Assembly (NCBI RefSeq): GCF_021568905.1
Contig: NZ_JAKGSB010000001.1
Span: 248,001 to 312,000 of the forward strand
Length of the DNA: 64,000 nt
Source of the DNA: Zavarzinia marina
GTDB taxonomy: Bacteria; Pseudomonadota; Alphaproteobacteria; Zavarziniales; Zavarziniaceae
Direction: 5' to 3'
Shown here: positions 1 to 9,400 of the stretch, one piece after another
How positions within the stretch are numbered: the stretch's first letter is position 1
Layout of the letters: each line of letters begins with the position of its first letter
Notes under the pieces: generated by a model
Told to the model about the DNA's origin: nothing
What the model saw: the letters and a program-made list of their open reading frames with translations, nothing else
Database searches by the model: none
Made by a program: the position numbers and the translations under genes

Positions 1-260
1 AGCAGGCCGTCCTCGACCAGTTGCAGGATCGCCGTTCCCGTCACCGCCTTGGTGCAGGAGAAGATGGCGAAGACCGTGTCCTCGGTCATCGGCGCCGGAT
101 CGGCCAGGGACCGGCGGCCGGCCGCCCCCGCGTAGATCGTGCCTTTCGCGTCGGTCGCCAGGGCGACGACACCCGGGACACCACTGTCGGGAACGCCACC
201 GGTACGCGCGACCGTGGCGGCCAGCACCGCGTCGGCGGCGGCTTTCATGTCCTTGGGCAT
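1..260 (-). CDS. Serine hydrolase, beta-lactamase/PBP-like family (N-terminal part only)
   Basis: The gene runs off the left edge of the window; only the first 86 residues are present, beginning [13 protein letters not shown] Ser-Cys-Thr-Lys tetrad at residues 68-71, in the context [12 protein letters not shown], fits the SxxK active-site motif of class C beta-lactamases, esterases and D-amino-acid-acting serine hydrolases (COG1680). No signal peptide is evident, which favours a cytoplasmic esterase-type member over a secreted beta-lactamase. The ATG at 258-260 has a GGGGAGAA-like ribosome site just upstream on the minus strand. The later YxN motif and C-terminus lie outside the window, so the subfamily cannot be set. 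Confidence 0.75.
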   Translation of the reverse strand, partial: MPKDMKAAADAVLAATVARTGGVPDSGVPGVVALATDAKGTIYAGAAGRRSLADPAPMTEDTVFAIFSCTKAVTGTAILQLVEDGL

Positions 261-354
261 TTTTTCTCCCCTTCTCGCGCCCTCATGAACGCGGGACGCT
301 GAGAGGAGGGTAGCCGCGGTCCGACCGTTCGTCGGCCCCCCTTACGGGTGGAGA

Positions 355-1128
355 TCAATCCTCGATGTCGCGCTCGCCCTGGTTCACGTCGCGCATGCGC
401 GCGATCGCCTCGTCCCCGGCGATCAGATGGGCGAGCATGTCGGGCGCGGCCGGGCCATCGCCCCGGATCAGCCGTTTCAGGCGCGCGCTGGCGTCCCGCG
501 ACTGATCGGCCAGGCGATGCGCCATGATCAGGGCGGCATCGAGGGCGAGGTCGGGCGCCATCTCCTGGGCGATGCCGAGCTGCATCGCCTCGATCGGCGA
601 GACGGTCCTGCCCATCAGCATCAGCTCGAGCGCCTTGGCCGGCCCGACCAGCCGCGCCAGATGCCGCGCGCCGCCGCCCAGCGGCACGAGGCCGATGTTC
701 GCCTCGGGAAAGCCGATCGTATAGTCGCCGTCCTCGACGATCCTTATGTCGCAGGCAAGGGCGATGTCGAAGCCGGCGCCGATGCAGGTGCCGTTGACGG
801 CGGCGATGAAGGGCAGGGGGCTCCCCTCGATCCGCGCGAGCTGATGCGCGAAGGCGGTGATCGCGGGCAGCGGATCGTCGCCCGGCGCCACGCTGGCGAC
901 GCGCAGGTGGCGGCCCATGTGTTCCAGTTCCGGCACCGAATAGGGCCCGGCGAAGACGCCTTCGGTGCCGCCGGTGACGACCACGGCGCGGGCGCGCGGC
1001 GCGGCCTCCACCGTATCGAGGGCGCGGGCGAGATCCGTCACGACCAGGGCGTCGATCAGGCCGTCGGGCGAATTGTCCAGGGTGATGATGGCGACCGAAT
1101 CCTCGATCCGAACCGAAACCTGGGCCAT
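355..1128 (-). CDS. Enoyl-CoA hydratase/isomerase (crotonase) family protein
   Basis: The 257-aa product has the usual length and fold signature of the crotonase superfamily, which acts on acyl-CoA thioesters stabilised by an oxyanion hole. The core VNGTCIGAGFDIALACDIRI (about 111-130) and TIGFPEANIGLVPLGGG (137-153) is clear. Of the two catalytic glutamates of rat mitochondrial hydratase (Glu144 and Glu164), the second is kept as Glu142, but the first is Asp121. Many isomerases and decarboxylases of the family keep only one acid, so hydratase activity should not be assumed. It lies 19 bp after recG on the same strand and may be co-transcribed with it. Confidence 0.85.
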   Translation of the reverse strand: MAQVSVRIEDSVAIITLDNSPDGLIDALVVTDLARALDTVEAAPRARAVVVTGGTEGVFAGPYSVPELEHMGRHLRVASVAPGDDPLPAITAFAHQLARIEGSPLPFIAAVNGTCIGAGFDIALACDIRIVEDGDYTIGFPEANIGLVPLGGGARHLARLVGPAKALELMLMGRTVSPIEAMQLGIAQEMAPDLALDAALIMAHRLADQSRDASARLKRLIRGDGPAAPDMLAHLIAGDEAIARMRDVNQGERDIED

Positions 1129-1147
1129 GAAGTCCTCGCGTCAGCGT

Positions 1148-3238
1148 TCAACCGGAGGCGAGATAGCGGACGGCCGCATCCCGCTCGAACAGATAGAGAA
1201 GCACGCGCAGCGCCTCGCCGCGCGGGGTCTTCAACTGCGGATCCTGATCGAGGATCAGCCGCGCGTCATCATGCGCGATTTCCATCAAGGGCAGATGACG
1301 GTCCATGTCGACCAGGCGGAACTCGGGCACGCCCGATTGCCGCGTGCCCAGGATTTCGCCGGCGCCCCGGATCTTCAGGTCCGCCTCGGCGATGACGAAG
1401 CCGTCGTCGGTGTCGCGCAGGGTCTCCAGGCGCTGGCGCGCGGTCTTGCCCGCACCGTCCGCCATCAGCAGGATGCAGAACGAGGCGGCGGCACCGCGCC
1501 CGACCCGGCCGCGCAACTGATGCAATTGGGCCAGGCCGAAACGCTCCGCCTGTTCGATCACCATCACCGTCGCCTGGGGCACGTCGACCCCGACCTCGAT
1601 CACCGTCGTCGCGACCAGGAGTTTCAGCCGCCCCTCGGCGAATTCCTGCATCACCCGGTCCTTCTCCGCCGCCTTCATGCGGCCGTGGACGAGGCCGACC
1701 AGGCCCGGGAAGCGCGCCGACAGATGGGCGAAGCGATCCTCGGCCGCCGCCGCGTCGGTGGTCTCGGATTCGGTCACCAGGGGGCAGACCCAATAGACCT
1801 GGGCGCCGCCGGCCATGGCCCGCTCGACCCCCGCCACCATCTCGTCGAGCCGGGACAGGGAGACGACACGGGTGTCGATCGGCTTTCGCCCCGCCGGCTT
1901 CTCCATCAGGCGCGAGACGTCCATGTCGCCGAAGGCGGTGAGGGTCAGGGTGCGGGGAATGGGCGTCGCGCTCATCACCAGGACATCCAGCCCGTCGTCG
2001 CCCTTTGCGGCGAGCGTGAGACGCTGGTCGACGCCGAAGCGGTGCTGTTCGTCGATGACGGCGAGGCCGAGATCGCGATAGACCACCTCGCCCTCCAGCA
2101 GGGCATGGGTGCCGATCAGGACGTCGATCTCGCCCGCCGCCAGATCGGACAGGATGCGCCGGCGCCCGGCGCCCGTATCCCGCGCCGTCAGCACCGCGAG
2201 GCGAAGCCCGGCCGCCTCGCACAGGCCCGCCAGGCTCTTGCCGTGCTGGCGCGCCAGCAATTCGGTCGGCGCCATCAGGCAGGCCTGGCGTCCGGCCTCG
2301 ACCGCGATCGCCATGGCGAAGAGCGCCACCACCGTCTTGCCGGCACCGACGTCGCCCTGCAGCAGCCGCAGCATGCGCAGGGGCGCCGCGAGGTCGCCCG
2401 CGATCTCGGCGATCGCCTGTTCCTGGCCGCCCGTCAGGCGATAGGGCAGGGCCGCGCGCAATTTCTCCTGCACCACGCCGGTGCCGACGACCGGCCTTCC
2501 CCGCGTGCGCCGCAGGCGCCGCCGCACCAGGGCGAGGGCCAGTTGATTGGCCAGCAGTTCGTCATAGGCAAGGCGCAGCCGCGCCGGCCCGTCGGCCGAA
2601 ACGTCCTCGGCCGTCTCCGGCCGATGGACCCTGGTCCAGGCCTCGAACCAGGCGGGCCAGCCCTCGCGCCGCATCAAGGGCCCGTCCAGCCATTCCGGCA
2701 GGTCGCGCGGCGCATGATCCAGCGCCGCGCCGACCACCCGCGCCATGGCCCGCGCCGTGATGCCGGCCGAAAGCGGATAGATCGGGTCGATGGGCGGGAT
2801 CTTGGCCGCGTCCTCGGGCGCCACCACATAGTCCGGGTGGGGCATCTGGCGCAGCCCCTCCCAGGTCTCGACCCTGCCGCTGACCAGGCGCATGGACCCG
2901 ATGGGCAGCAGACGCGTCAGCCAGTCGCCCTCCGCCTTGAAATAGACGAGCTGCATCTCGCCGGACGCATCGCCGACGGTCACGCGATAGGGCTGGCGCG
3001 GGCCGCGTCCCGGGCGATGCGACAGCACCTCGACCTCGATGGTCGCGATCTCGTTCACCGCCGCCGTCATGATCGTCGGCCGGGCGCGGCGGTCCACCAG
3101 GGCGAAGGGCAGATGGAACAGCACATCCACCACCCGCTCACCCCCGACGGCCTTGGCGATCGGCTTCGACGTCTTCGGCCCGACCCCGGAAAGGCCGGTC
3201 AGCGACGCGAAGAGGGGCAGGAGAGAGGCAGGGCGCAT
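1148..3238 (-). CDS. recG: ATP-dependent DNA helicase RecG
   Basis: RecG is a branch-migrating superfamily 2 helicase that remodels stalled replication forks and Holliday junctions. The 696-aa product has the N-terminal wedge/OB region (about 50-140), Walker A GDVGAGKT at 295-302, the DEQH box at 396-399, the SATPIPRT motif III region, and the RecG C-terminal signature around GRVGRGAAASFC. Length matches the family. Its position a few kilobases from sdhE-mfd on the opposite strand matches the common alphaproteobacterial recG/sdhE/mfd arrangement, here separated by about 2.9 kb of other genes. Confidence 0.97.
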   Translation of the reverse strand: MRPASLLPLFASLTGLSGVGPKTSKPIAKAVGGERVVDVLFHLPFALVDRRARPTIMTAAVNEIATIEVEVLSHRPGRGPRQPYRVTVGDASGEMQLVYFKAEGDWLTRLLPIGSMRLVSGRVETWEGLRQMPHPDYVVAPEDAAKIPPIDPIYPLSAGITARAMARVVGAALDHAPRDLPEWLDGPLMRREGWPAWFEAWTRVHRPETAEDVSADGPARLRLAYDELLANQLALALVRRRLRRTRGRPVVGTGVVQEKLRAALPYRLTGGQEQAIAEIAGDLAAPLRMLRLLQGDVGAGKTVVALFAMAIAVEAGRQACLMAPTELLARQHGKSLAGLCEAAGLRLAVLTARDTGAGRRRILSDLAAGEIDVLIGTHALLEGEVVYRDLGLAVIDEQHRFGVDQRLTLAAKGDDGLDVLVMSATPIPRTLTLTAFGDMDVSRLMEKPAGRKPIDTRVVSLSRLDEMVAGVERAMAGGAQVYWVCPLVTESETTDAAAAEDRFAHLSARFPGLVGLVHGRMKAAEKDRVMQEFAEGRLKLLVATTVIEVGVDVPQATVMVIEQAERFGLAQLHQLRGRVGRGAAASFCILLMADGAGKTARQRLETLRDTDDGFVIAEADLKIRGAGEILGTRQSGVPEFRLVDMDRHLPLMEIAHDDARLILDQDPQLKTPRGEALRVLLYLFERDAAVRYLASG

Positions 3239-3286
3239 GCCGTCTCGATACAGGCTTCGGGGCGGGCGCTCAAGGCACTGATGCTC

Positions 3287-3910
3287 TCAGCCGGGAGCGG
3301 GGCCCGCCGCGCGCCGAAGATCCGCCAGCTGGGTTTCGAGTTCGGCGATGCGCGCGTCACGCGCCGCCAATGCGGCGGCGACGTCGGCGGCCTCGAAGCG
3401 CTGGGGAATGTGCTGGGGACAATTGACGTCCCATGTCTCGATGTCGAACAGCAGAGCCCGCTCCGCACGGCCCTTGGTGTCCGGCACGCGCAGAACGTCC
3501 AGCAATGCCTCATCTCCCTCGACGATTTGCGCGGTGCCCCAAAGCTTGACCCGTCTCTGCATCACGTAGTCGATCAGGAAGATGAAGGCCCGCGGGTTTT
3601 CGGAGAGATTGCCCAGGGTGATGTACTGCCGGTTGCCGGCGAAATCGGCCAGACCGAGCCGGCGGTCCGACAATACGCGCAGAAACCCCGGTGGGCCGCC
3701 CCGGTGCTGGATATAGGGCTGGCCCCCGGCGCTGGCGGTGCCCAGGAAGAAGCTGGTCTGGCGGGCGATGAAATCGGCGAGGTCCGGCGTGACGCGATCC
3801 GGCCACGGGCGCCCTTCGGCATAGAGGCGGCGCGAGCCCTTGGCGGTCTGCACGGCCTTCACCGCCGGGGAGAAGGCGATGTCGCTGGGGGTCGGGGGCG
3901 ATCCGGTCAT
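3287..3910 (-). CDS. Pyridoxamine 5'-phosphate oxidase-family flavin-binding protein
   Basis: The 207-aa product resembles the PNPOx-like split-barrel family that binds FMN. The segment SFFLGTASAGGQPYIQHRGG (about 53-72) and the following NRQYITLGNLSENPRAFIF stretch are typical of the general-stress FMN-binding proteins. The C-terminal 40 residues (VAAALAARDARIAELETQLA onward) form a predicted coiled coil absent from the minimal fold, suggesting self-association. Substrate unknown; a role in flavin-linked detoxification is inference. It is followed on the same strand by recG and preceded by an array of 16-bp repeats. Confidence 0.75.
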   Translation of the reverse strand: MTGSPPTPSDIAFSPAVKAVQTAKGSRRLYAEGRPWPDRVTPDLADFIARQTSFFLGTASAGGQPYIQHRGGPPGFLRVLSDRRLGLADFAGNRQYITLGNLSENPRAFIFLIDYVMQRRVKLWGTAQIVEGDEALLDVLRVPDTKGRAERALLFDIETWDVNCPQHIPQRFEAADVAAALAARDARIAELETQLADLRRAAGPAPG

Positions 3911-3960
3911 CGGCTTCTCCTCGAAGATCGAAGGGGGTGGCGCATCGCGCCGCCCCCTCC

Positions 3961-4040
3961 AGGTCTTGGGTCAGGCAGGTCTTGGGTCAGGCAGGTCTTG
4001 GGTCAGGCAGGTCTTGGGTCAGGCAGGGCTTGGATCAGGC
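3961..4040. repeat. Tandem array of five 16-bp repeats
   Basis: Four identical 16-bp units (AGGTCTTGGGTCAGGC at 3961, 3977, 3993 and 4009) are followed by a degenerate fifth (AGGGCTTGGATCAGGC at 4025-4040). The fifth unit contains the stop codon of the AhpD-like gene (complement of 4035-4037). This suggests the array grew by duplication of that gene's end into the gap before the PNPOx-like gene. All units lie outside coding sequence except the last six bases. Confidence 0.95.
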
Positions 4041-4586
4041 GGCGATACCGGGCGCCACGGCCGGGAAGTCGATATCGGTCTGCGCCACTTCGTTCAGGTA
4101 GTTGGTCCAGATGTTGAGGGCGACGTGCTGGACGATCTCGATGATCTGGGCGTCGTCATAGTCGGCGGCGCGCAGGTCCCGCAGGTCAGCGTCCGAAACA
4201 TGGCCCCGGGTCTCCACGACCTTCCGGGCGAAGCGGACGGCGACATCGGCGCGGGCGTCGGTCGAGCGGCCGGCGCGATTGGCCGCGATCTCCTCGGGCG
4301 AGAGCTTGGCCAGATTGCTGCCGAGATAGGTATGGGCCGACAGGCAATAGCCGCAGCCGTTGAATTCGGCGATGGCGAGCGCGATCCGCTCGCGGGTGGC
4401 GGCCGGCAGGCGGCCCTTGCCGAGAGCACCGAAAATGCCGAGGTAGCCTTCCAGCGCGGCCGGGCTCCGGGCGGCGAGGCGGAACAGGTTCGGCGCGCTG
4501 CCGAGCTGCTTTTCGACCTGGCGCAGCAAGGGCTGCGAGGCTTCCGGGGCGGCGTCGATCGAGGCGGGGATGGTGATGCGGGACAT
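4035..4586 (-). CDS. AhpD-like / carboxymuconolactone decarboxylase family peroxidase-related protein
   Basis: This 183-aa protein carries the CxxC-x3-H redox motif of AhpD-type alkylhydroperoxidases: Cys78-Gly-Tyr-Cys81-x3-His85 in EFNGCGYCLSAH. Members reduce peroxides through a disulfide relay; the physiological partner here is unknown. I start at the ATG giving MSRITIPAS because an AGGAG lies 8 bases upstream; an in-frame start 69 bp further upstream would add a low-complexity Pro/Ser leader and is unlikely. It is divergent from a LysR gene, its likely regulator, with a small dyad between them. The stop codon lies in the last unit of the 16-bp repeat array. Confidence 0.85.
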   Translation of the reverse strand: MSRITIPASIDAAPEASQPLLRQVEKQLGSAPNLFRLAARSPAALEGYLGIFGALGKGRLPAATRERIALAIAEFNGCGYCLSAHTYLGSNLAKLSPEEIAANRAGRSTDARADVAVRFARKVVETRGHVSDADLRDLRAADYDDAQIIEIVQHVALNIWTNYLNEVAQTDIDFPAVAPGIAA

Positions 4587-4648
4587 GGGCTTGCTCCTGT
4601 TGGCCGGGGTGAGAGGGGGTGTCGGGGGTGACGGGGGCAAGCTACCGG

Positions 4649-4665
4649 CTTCCATATTTTAGAAG
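4649..4665. promoter_or_regulatory. Candidate LysR operator between divergent genes
   Basis: CTTC-N9-GAAG (4649-4652 and 4662-4665) forms a dyad around an AT-rich centre, CATATTTTA, in an otherwise GC-rich gap between the AhpD-like gene and its divergent LysR gene. LysR proteins often bind such interrupted dyads and control the divergent neighbour. The assignment is inferred from position only. Confidence 0.35.
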
Positions 4666-4699
4666 TAGACGGTATCATCGGGAACGCTTCTCCCATGAA

Positions 4700-5623
4700 A
4701 TGGAAGCCATGGTCGATCGTCTCGACAGCATGTCGATCCTCATCGCCGTCGTCGACGCGGGCAGCCTGTCGGCAGGTGCCCGCCGCCTGGGCTTGCCGCT
4801 GGCGACCGTCAGCCGCCGTGTCGCCGACCTCGAAGCGGCGCTCGGCACCCAATTGCTGATGCGCTCGCCCCGGGGCCTCGCGGCGACCGATGTGGGAACA
4901 GCCTATCTGGCGGCCTGCCGCCGCATCCTCGACGATGTCGCGGAGGCGGAACGCATCGCATCGGGCGAATTCGTGGCGCCCAAGGGCTTGCTCAGCCTGG
5001 CGGCGCCCATCGTCTTCGGGCGCCTGCATGTCGTGCCGGTGGTCACGGATTTCCTGGCGGCCTATCCCGAGATCGACGTCCGCCTGGAACAGAGCGACCG
5101 CAACGTCAGTCTGCACGAAGACCAGATCGATGCCGCCATCCGCATCGGCCAACTGCCCGACAGCGGGCTCCGCGCCCGCCGGCTCGGGCGGGTGCGGCGT
5201 GTCGTCTGCGCCGCCCCCGCCTATCTGGCCGCGCGCGGCATCCCGCAAAGGCCCGAGGATCTGAGTGCCCACGACTGCGTCAGTTTCGCCAGCCTGACGG
5301 CACCCGACCGCTGGTCCTTCGGCGAAGGAAGGTTGGAGCGCGCCGTGCGCATCCATTCCCGGATGACCGTCAATGCGGCGGAATCGGCGATCGCGGCTGC
5401 CACCGCCGGCCTCGGCCTGACCCGCGTCCTCTCTTATCAGGTGGCGGACGCCGTCGCCGACGGCCGCCTGCGCGTCGTGCTGGCGGATGACGAGCCGGCC
5501 CCCTGGCCGGTCCATATCCTCTATGGCGGCGGCCTCGTCCCCCGCAAACTCCGCGCCTTCATCGATTTCGCGGCGCCCCGGCTGGAAGCGGTGCTGACGA
5601 AGGCAATTCTGGCACCGGGCTGA
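4700..5623 (+). CDS. LysR-family transcriptional regulator
   Basis: About 307 aa with an N-terminal winged helix-turn-helix (MSILIAVVDAGSLSAGARRL onward) and a C-terminal periplasmic-binding-protein-like effector domain, the usual LysR layout. ARRLGLPLATVSRRVADLE is the recognition-helix region. The start could be 4700 (MEAMVDRLDS) or 4709 (MVDRLDS); neither has a strong Shine-Dalgarno site. The effector is unknown. It is divergent from the AhpD-like gene, so a peroxide- or aromatic-responsive switch controlling that gene is a reasonable inference. Confidence 0.9.
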   Translation: MEAMVDRLDSMSILIAVVDAGSLSAGARRLGLPLATVSRRVADLEAALGTQLLMRSPRGLAATDVGTAYLAACRRILDDVAEAERIASGEFVAPKGLLSLAAPIVFGRLHVVPVVTDFLAAYPEIDVRLEQSDRNVSLHEDQIDAAIRIGQLPDSGLRARRLGRVRRVVCAAPAYLAARGIPQRPEDLSAHDCVSFASLTAPDRWSFGEGRLERAVRIHSRMTVNAAESAIAAATAGLGLTRVLSYQVADAVADGRLRVVLADDEPAPWPVHILYGGGLVPRKLRAFIDFAAPRLEAVLTKAILAPG

Positions 5624-5688
5624 AACGCGGTGGGCCTTGTTGCGGGGGAATGGCGCGCTCATACTCTGTGTCGAGACGGGAGTGCCGC

Positions 5689-6135
5689 ATGGCCGAGACG
5701 AACCGAAGCCTCTACGACAGCGATTTCTATGCCTGGGCCAACGAGCAGGCGGCCCTGTTGCGTGCCGGTCGCTTTAGCGAGGCGGATGTCGCGAATATCG
5801 CCGAGGAGATTGAGAGCATGGGGCGCAGCGAAAAGCGCGAATTGGTCAGCCGCCTCGCCGTGCTTCTCGCGCATCTGCTGAAATGGCGATTCCAGCCCGA
5901 TCATCGTTCCGCTTCATGGCAGGCGACGGTCAGGCTCCAGCGCCGCGAATTGCTTGACCATCTGGCTGACAATCCGAGCCTGAAGGCATCGATAGACGAA
6001 GCCGTGGCGCGCGCTTATGGCCGAGCCGTGATCGAGGCGGGCGCCGAGACCGGCCTTGGGTCCGGGGCATTTCCGACGGATTGCCCCTGGCGTTTTGAGC
6101 AGATCATTGATGAGGGGTTCTGGCCGGAGACGTGA
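5689..6135 (+). CDS. DUF29 domain-containing protein
   Basis: The 148-aa product matches the DUF29 family: SLYDSDFYAWANEQAALLRA at the start, the IAEEIESMGRSEKRELVSRL helix, the LLKWRFQPDHRSASW core and the terminal FPTDCPWRFEQIIDEGFWPE. DUF29 proteins are small, mostly helical and without established function; they are often present in several copies in cyanobacteria and proteobacteria. The ATG at 5689 is preferred over 5650 because the family begins just before the LYDxDFYAW motif. It lies upstream of sdhE on the same strand with a 46-bp gap. Confidence 0.85.
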   Translation: MAETNRSLYDSDFYAWANEQAALLRAGRFSEADVANIAEEIESMGRSEKRELVSRLAVLLAHLLKWRFQPDHRSASWQATVRLQRRELLDHLADNPSLKASIDEAVARAYGRAVIEAGAETGLGSGAFPTDCPWRFEQIIDEGFWPET

Positions 6136-6181
6136 TCCTCGCAGGTGACAGGGCGCCTTCGCCGGCCTATATGATCGGCCC

Positions 6182-6448
6182 ATGCAGCAAGACGACATCG
6201 AGATCCGGCGGCGGCGGGCGCGGTACCGTTCGTGGCATCGCGGCACCAAGGAGACGGACATCATCCTCGGGCGCTTCGCCGATACCCATGTCGCGGGCTT
6301 CGGGGCCGACGAACTCGACCAATATGAAATCCTCCTCGAGGAGCAGGATCCGGACATCTATGCCTGGGTGACCGGCACCGCCGAGGTGCCGGCGCGCATG
6401 CGCGGCACGGTCATGGATCTCCTGCTGCGGTTTCGTGTCGACAACTGA
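6182..6448 (+). CDS. sdhE: FAD assembly factor SdhE
   Basis: SdhE is a small protein that promotes covalent flavinylation of the succinate dehydrogenase flavoprotein SdhA. The 88-aa product has the family length, an Arg-rich N-terminus and the invariant RGTKE motif at residues 20-24 (RGxxE family signature), followed by LGRFADTHV and the helical remainder with LLEEQDPDIYAWVTG. It is 14 bp upstream of mfd and almost certainly co-transcribed, an arrangement seen in many alphaproteobacteria. Confidence 0.95.
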   Translation: MQQDDIEIRRRRARYRSWHRGTKETDIILGRFADTHVAGFGADELDQYEILLEEQDPDIYAWVTGTAEVPARMRGTVMDLLLRFRVDN

Positions 6449-6462
6449 TTCCGTGTGACGCC

Positions 6463-9400
6463 GTGTTGCCGATTGCCAAGATCCTGAACGGCAGGCCCCG
6501 CCTGATCGTCGCCGAGGCGCCGGAGGGTGTCGACGCGCTCGCCATCGCCGAGGCGGCGAAGACAACGGACGTCCTTCACCTGGCGCGGGACGAGGCGCGC
6601 CTGCCGGCCCTGACCGCCGCCCTCGAATTCTTCGCGCCGGACCTCGAGGTGCTGGTGCTGCCGGCCTGGGACTGCCTGCCCTATGACCGCGTCTCGCCGG
6701 GGCCGGAAATCGTCGCCCGGCGCATGGAAGTCCTGAGCCGTCTGGCCCCGCCCCGCGAAAAGCCCGGCGGCCGCGTCGTCATCGCCTCGGTCGAGGCGGC
6801 ACTGCAGCGCCTGCCGCCCCGCGCCGCCATCGCGGCCGAGACGCTGCGCGCCAAGGTGAACGACGACCTGCCCATCGCCGGCCTGACCGCCTATCTGGCA
6901 CGGTCGGGCTACAGCAAGGTCGGCACGGCGACCGAGGCGGGCGAATTCGCCGTCCGGGGCGGCATCGTCGACATCCTGCCGCCGGGGGCGGAGGAGGGCT
7001 ATCGCCTCGATTTCTTCGGCGACACCATCGAAAGCGTGCGGCGCTTCGATCCAGAGAGCCAGCGCACCACCGGCACCGCGACCGAAATGGCCCTGGTGCC
7101 GGCCAGCGAAGTGCCCTTCGAGGCCGATGCCATCCGCCGCTTCCGTCAGGCCTATGTCGAATTGTTCGGCGCCGTGACCGACGATGATCCGCTCTATGAG
7201 GCGATTTCGGCCGGGCGGCGCCATGCCGGTGTCGAGCATTGGCTGGCCCTGTTCTACGAACGGCTCGACAGTCTGCTCGACTATTGCCCGGATTACCTCG
7301 TCACCCTGGACTCCCAGTTCGAGGCGGCGGTGGAAGCGCGCCTGGCGCTGGTTACCGATTATCACGCCGCCCGTGTCGCCGCGCGCGACCAGAAGACGGT
7401 GGTGGCCCAGGGCACGGTCTACAAGCCGCCGCCGCCGGGCCTCCTCTATCTGACCGGCTCGACGCTGGAGGATGCGCTGGCGAAACGCCAGGTCCGGGTG
7501 TTCGAGCCCTTCGCCGCGCCGAACGCGGCCCTCGACCTGAAGGGGCGCCCGGGCCGCGATTTCGCGCCGGAACGGGCCCAGGGCGGCAGCCCCTATCAGG
7601 CGCTCGCCGGCCATCTGGCGGGGCTGGTCGCCGCCGGCAAGCGCCCGGTGATCGCCGCCGCCTCCGCCGGCTCGCGCGATCGCCTGCACATGGTGCTGCG
7701 CGACCACGGGATCGAGCCGATCGCGGCGGTGGAAACGCCGGCGGCCATCGCCGATCTGCCGCGCAACTGCGTGGCGCTGGCGATCATCGGAATCGACCGC
7801 GGCTTCGAGACCGAGGATCTGGCCGTCGTCACCGAGCAGGACCTGCTGGGCGACCGCCTGATCCGCGCCTCGAAACGGGCACGCAAGGCCGACAATTTCC
7901 TGACCGATGCGTCGACGCTGTCGATCGGCGATCTGGTGGTCCATGTCGATCACGGCATCGGCCGCTTCGAGGGGCTGAAGACCATCGACGTTTCAGGGGC
8001 ACCCCACGACTGCCTGCATCTGGTCTATGACGGCGGCGACAAGCTGTTCCTGCCGGTCGAGAACATCGAACTGCTGACGCGCTATGGCTCCGGCGACAGC
8101 GAGGCGCAGCTCGACCGCCTGGGCGGCGGCGCCTGGCAGGCGCGGAAGGCGAAACTGAAGCGCCGCATCCGCGAGATCGCGACCCATCTGATCGACATCG
8201 CGGCGAAACGCGCCCTGAAGACCGCGACCTCGCTCCATGTCTCGGACGGGCTCTATCACGAATTCGCCGCCCGCTTCCCTTACGAGGAGACGGAGGATCA
8301 GTTGAAGGCCATCGCCGACGTGATGGCGGACATGACCTCCGGCAAGCCCATGGACCGGCTGATCTGCGGCGACGTAGGCTTCGGCAAGACCGAGGTTGCC
8401 TTGCGGGCCGCCTTCGTCGGCGCCATGTCGGGCAAGCAGGTGGCCATCGTCGCCCCCACGACGCTGCTGTGCCGCCAGCATTTCGCCACCTTCACCAGGC
8501 GTTTCGCCGGTCTGCCCATTCGCGTCGAGCAATTGTCGCGCCTGGTGACGGCGAAGGAGGCGACGGAGACGAAGAAGGCGCTGGCCGCCGGCGACGTCGA
8601 CATCATCATCGGCACCCATGCCCTGCTCGGCAAGAGCATCGCCTTCAAGGACCTGGGCCTTCTCATCATCGACGAGGAACAGCATTTCGGCGTCAACCAC
8701 AAGGAACGCCTGAAGCAGCTCCGGGCCGACGTCCATGTCCTGACCCTGACCGCGACGCCCATTCCGCGCACCCTGCAACTGGCCATGTCGGGTGTGCGCG
8801 AACTCTCGATCATCGCGACGCCGCCGGTCGATCGCCTGGCGGTGCGTACCTTCGTCATGCCCTTCGATCCCGTCGTGCTGCGCGAGGCGATCCTGCGCGA
8901 GCATTTCCGGGGCGGGCAGAGCTTCTATGTCGTGCCGCGCATCGCCGACCTCGACGAGGCGGCAGATTTCCTGCGCGAACATGTGCCGGAGGTGAAATAC
9001 GTCAAGGCCCACGGCCAGATGCCGGCGGGCGAGTTGGAAGACGTGATGAACGCCTTCTACGACGGCAAATACGACGTGCTGCTGTCGACCACCATCGTCG
9101 AATCCGGCCTCGACATTCCGACCGCCAACACGCTGGTCGTGCATCGCGCCGACATGTTCGGCCTCGCCCAGCTCTATCAGATCCGGGGCCGGATCGGGCG
9201 GTCCAAGAACCGCGCCTTCGCCTATCTGACGACGGTGCCGCGCGTCCGCCTGTCGACCACCGCCGAACGCCGCCTCGACGTCCTGCAAAGCCTCAATGAA
9301 TTGGGCGCGGGCTTCACGCTCGCCAGCCACGACCTCGACATTCGCGGCGCCGGCAATCTCCTGGGCGAGGAACAATCGGGTCACATCCGCGAAGTCGGCT

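Noticed and set aside
965-4117. A 1050-codon open frame on the plus strand across recG
   Set aside because: It is antisense to recG and has the Arg/His/Gly/Gln-rich composition of reverse-frame readings in high-GC DNA, with no domain.
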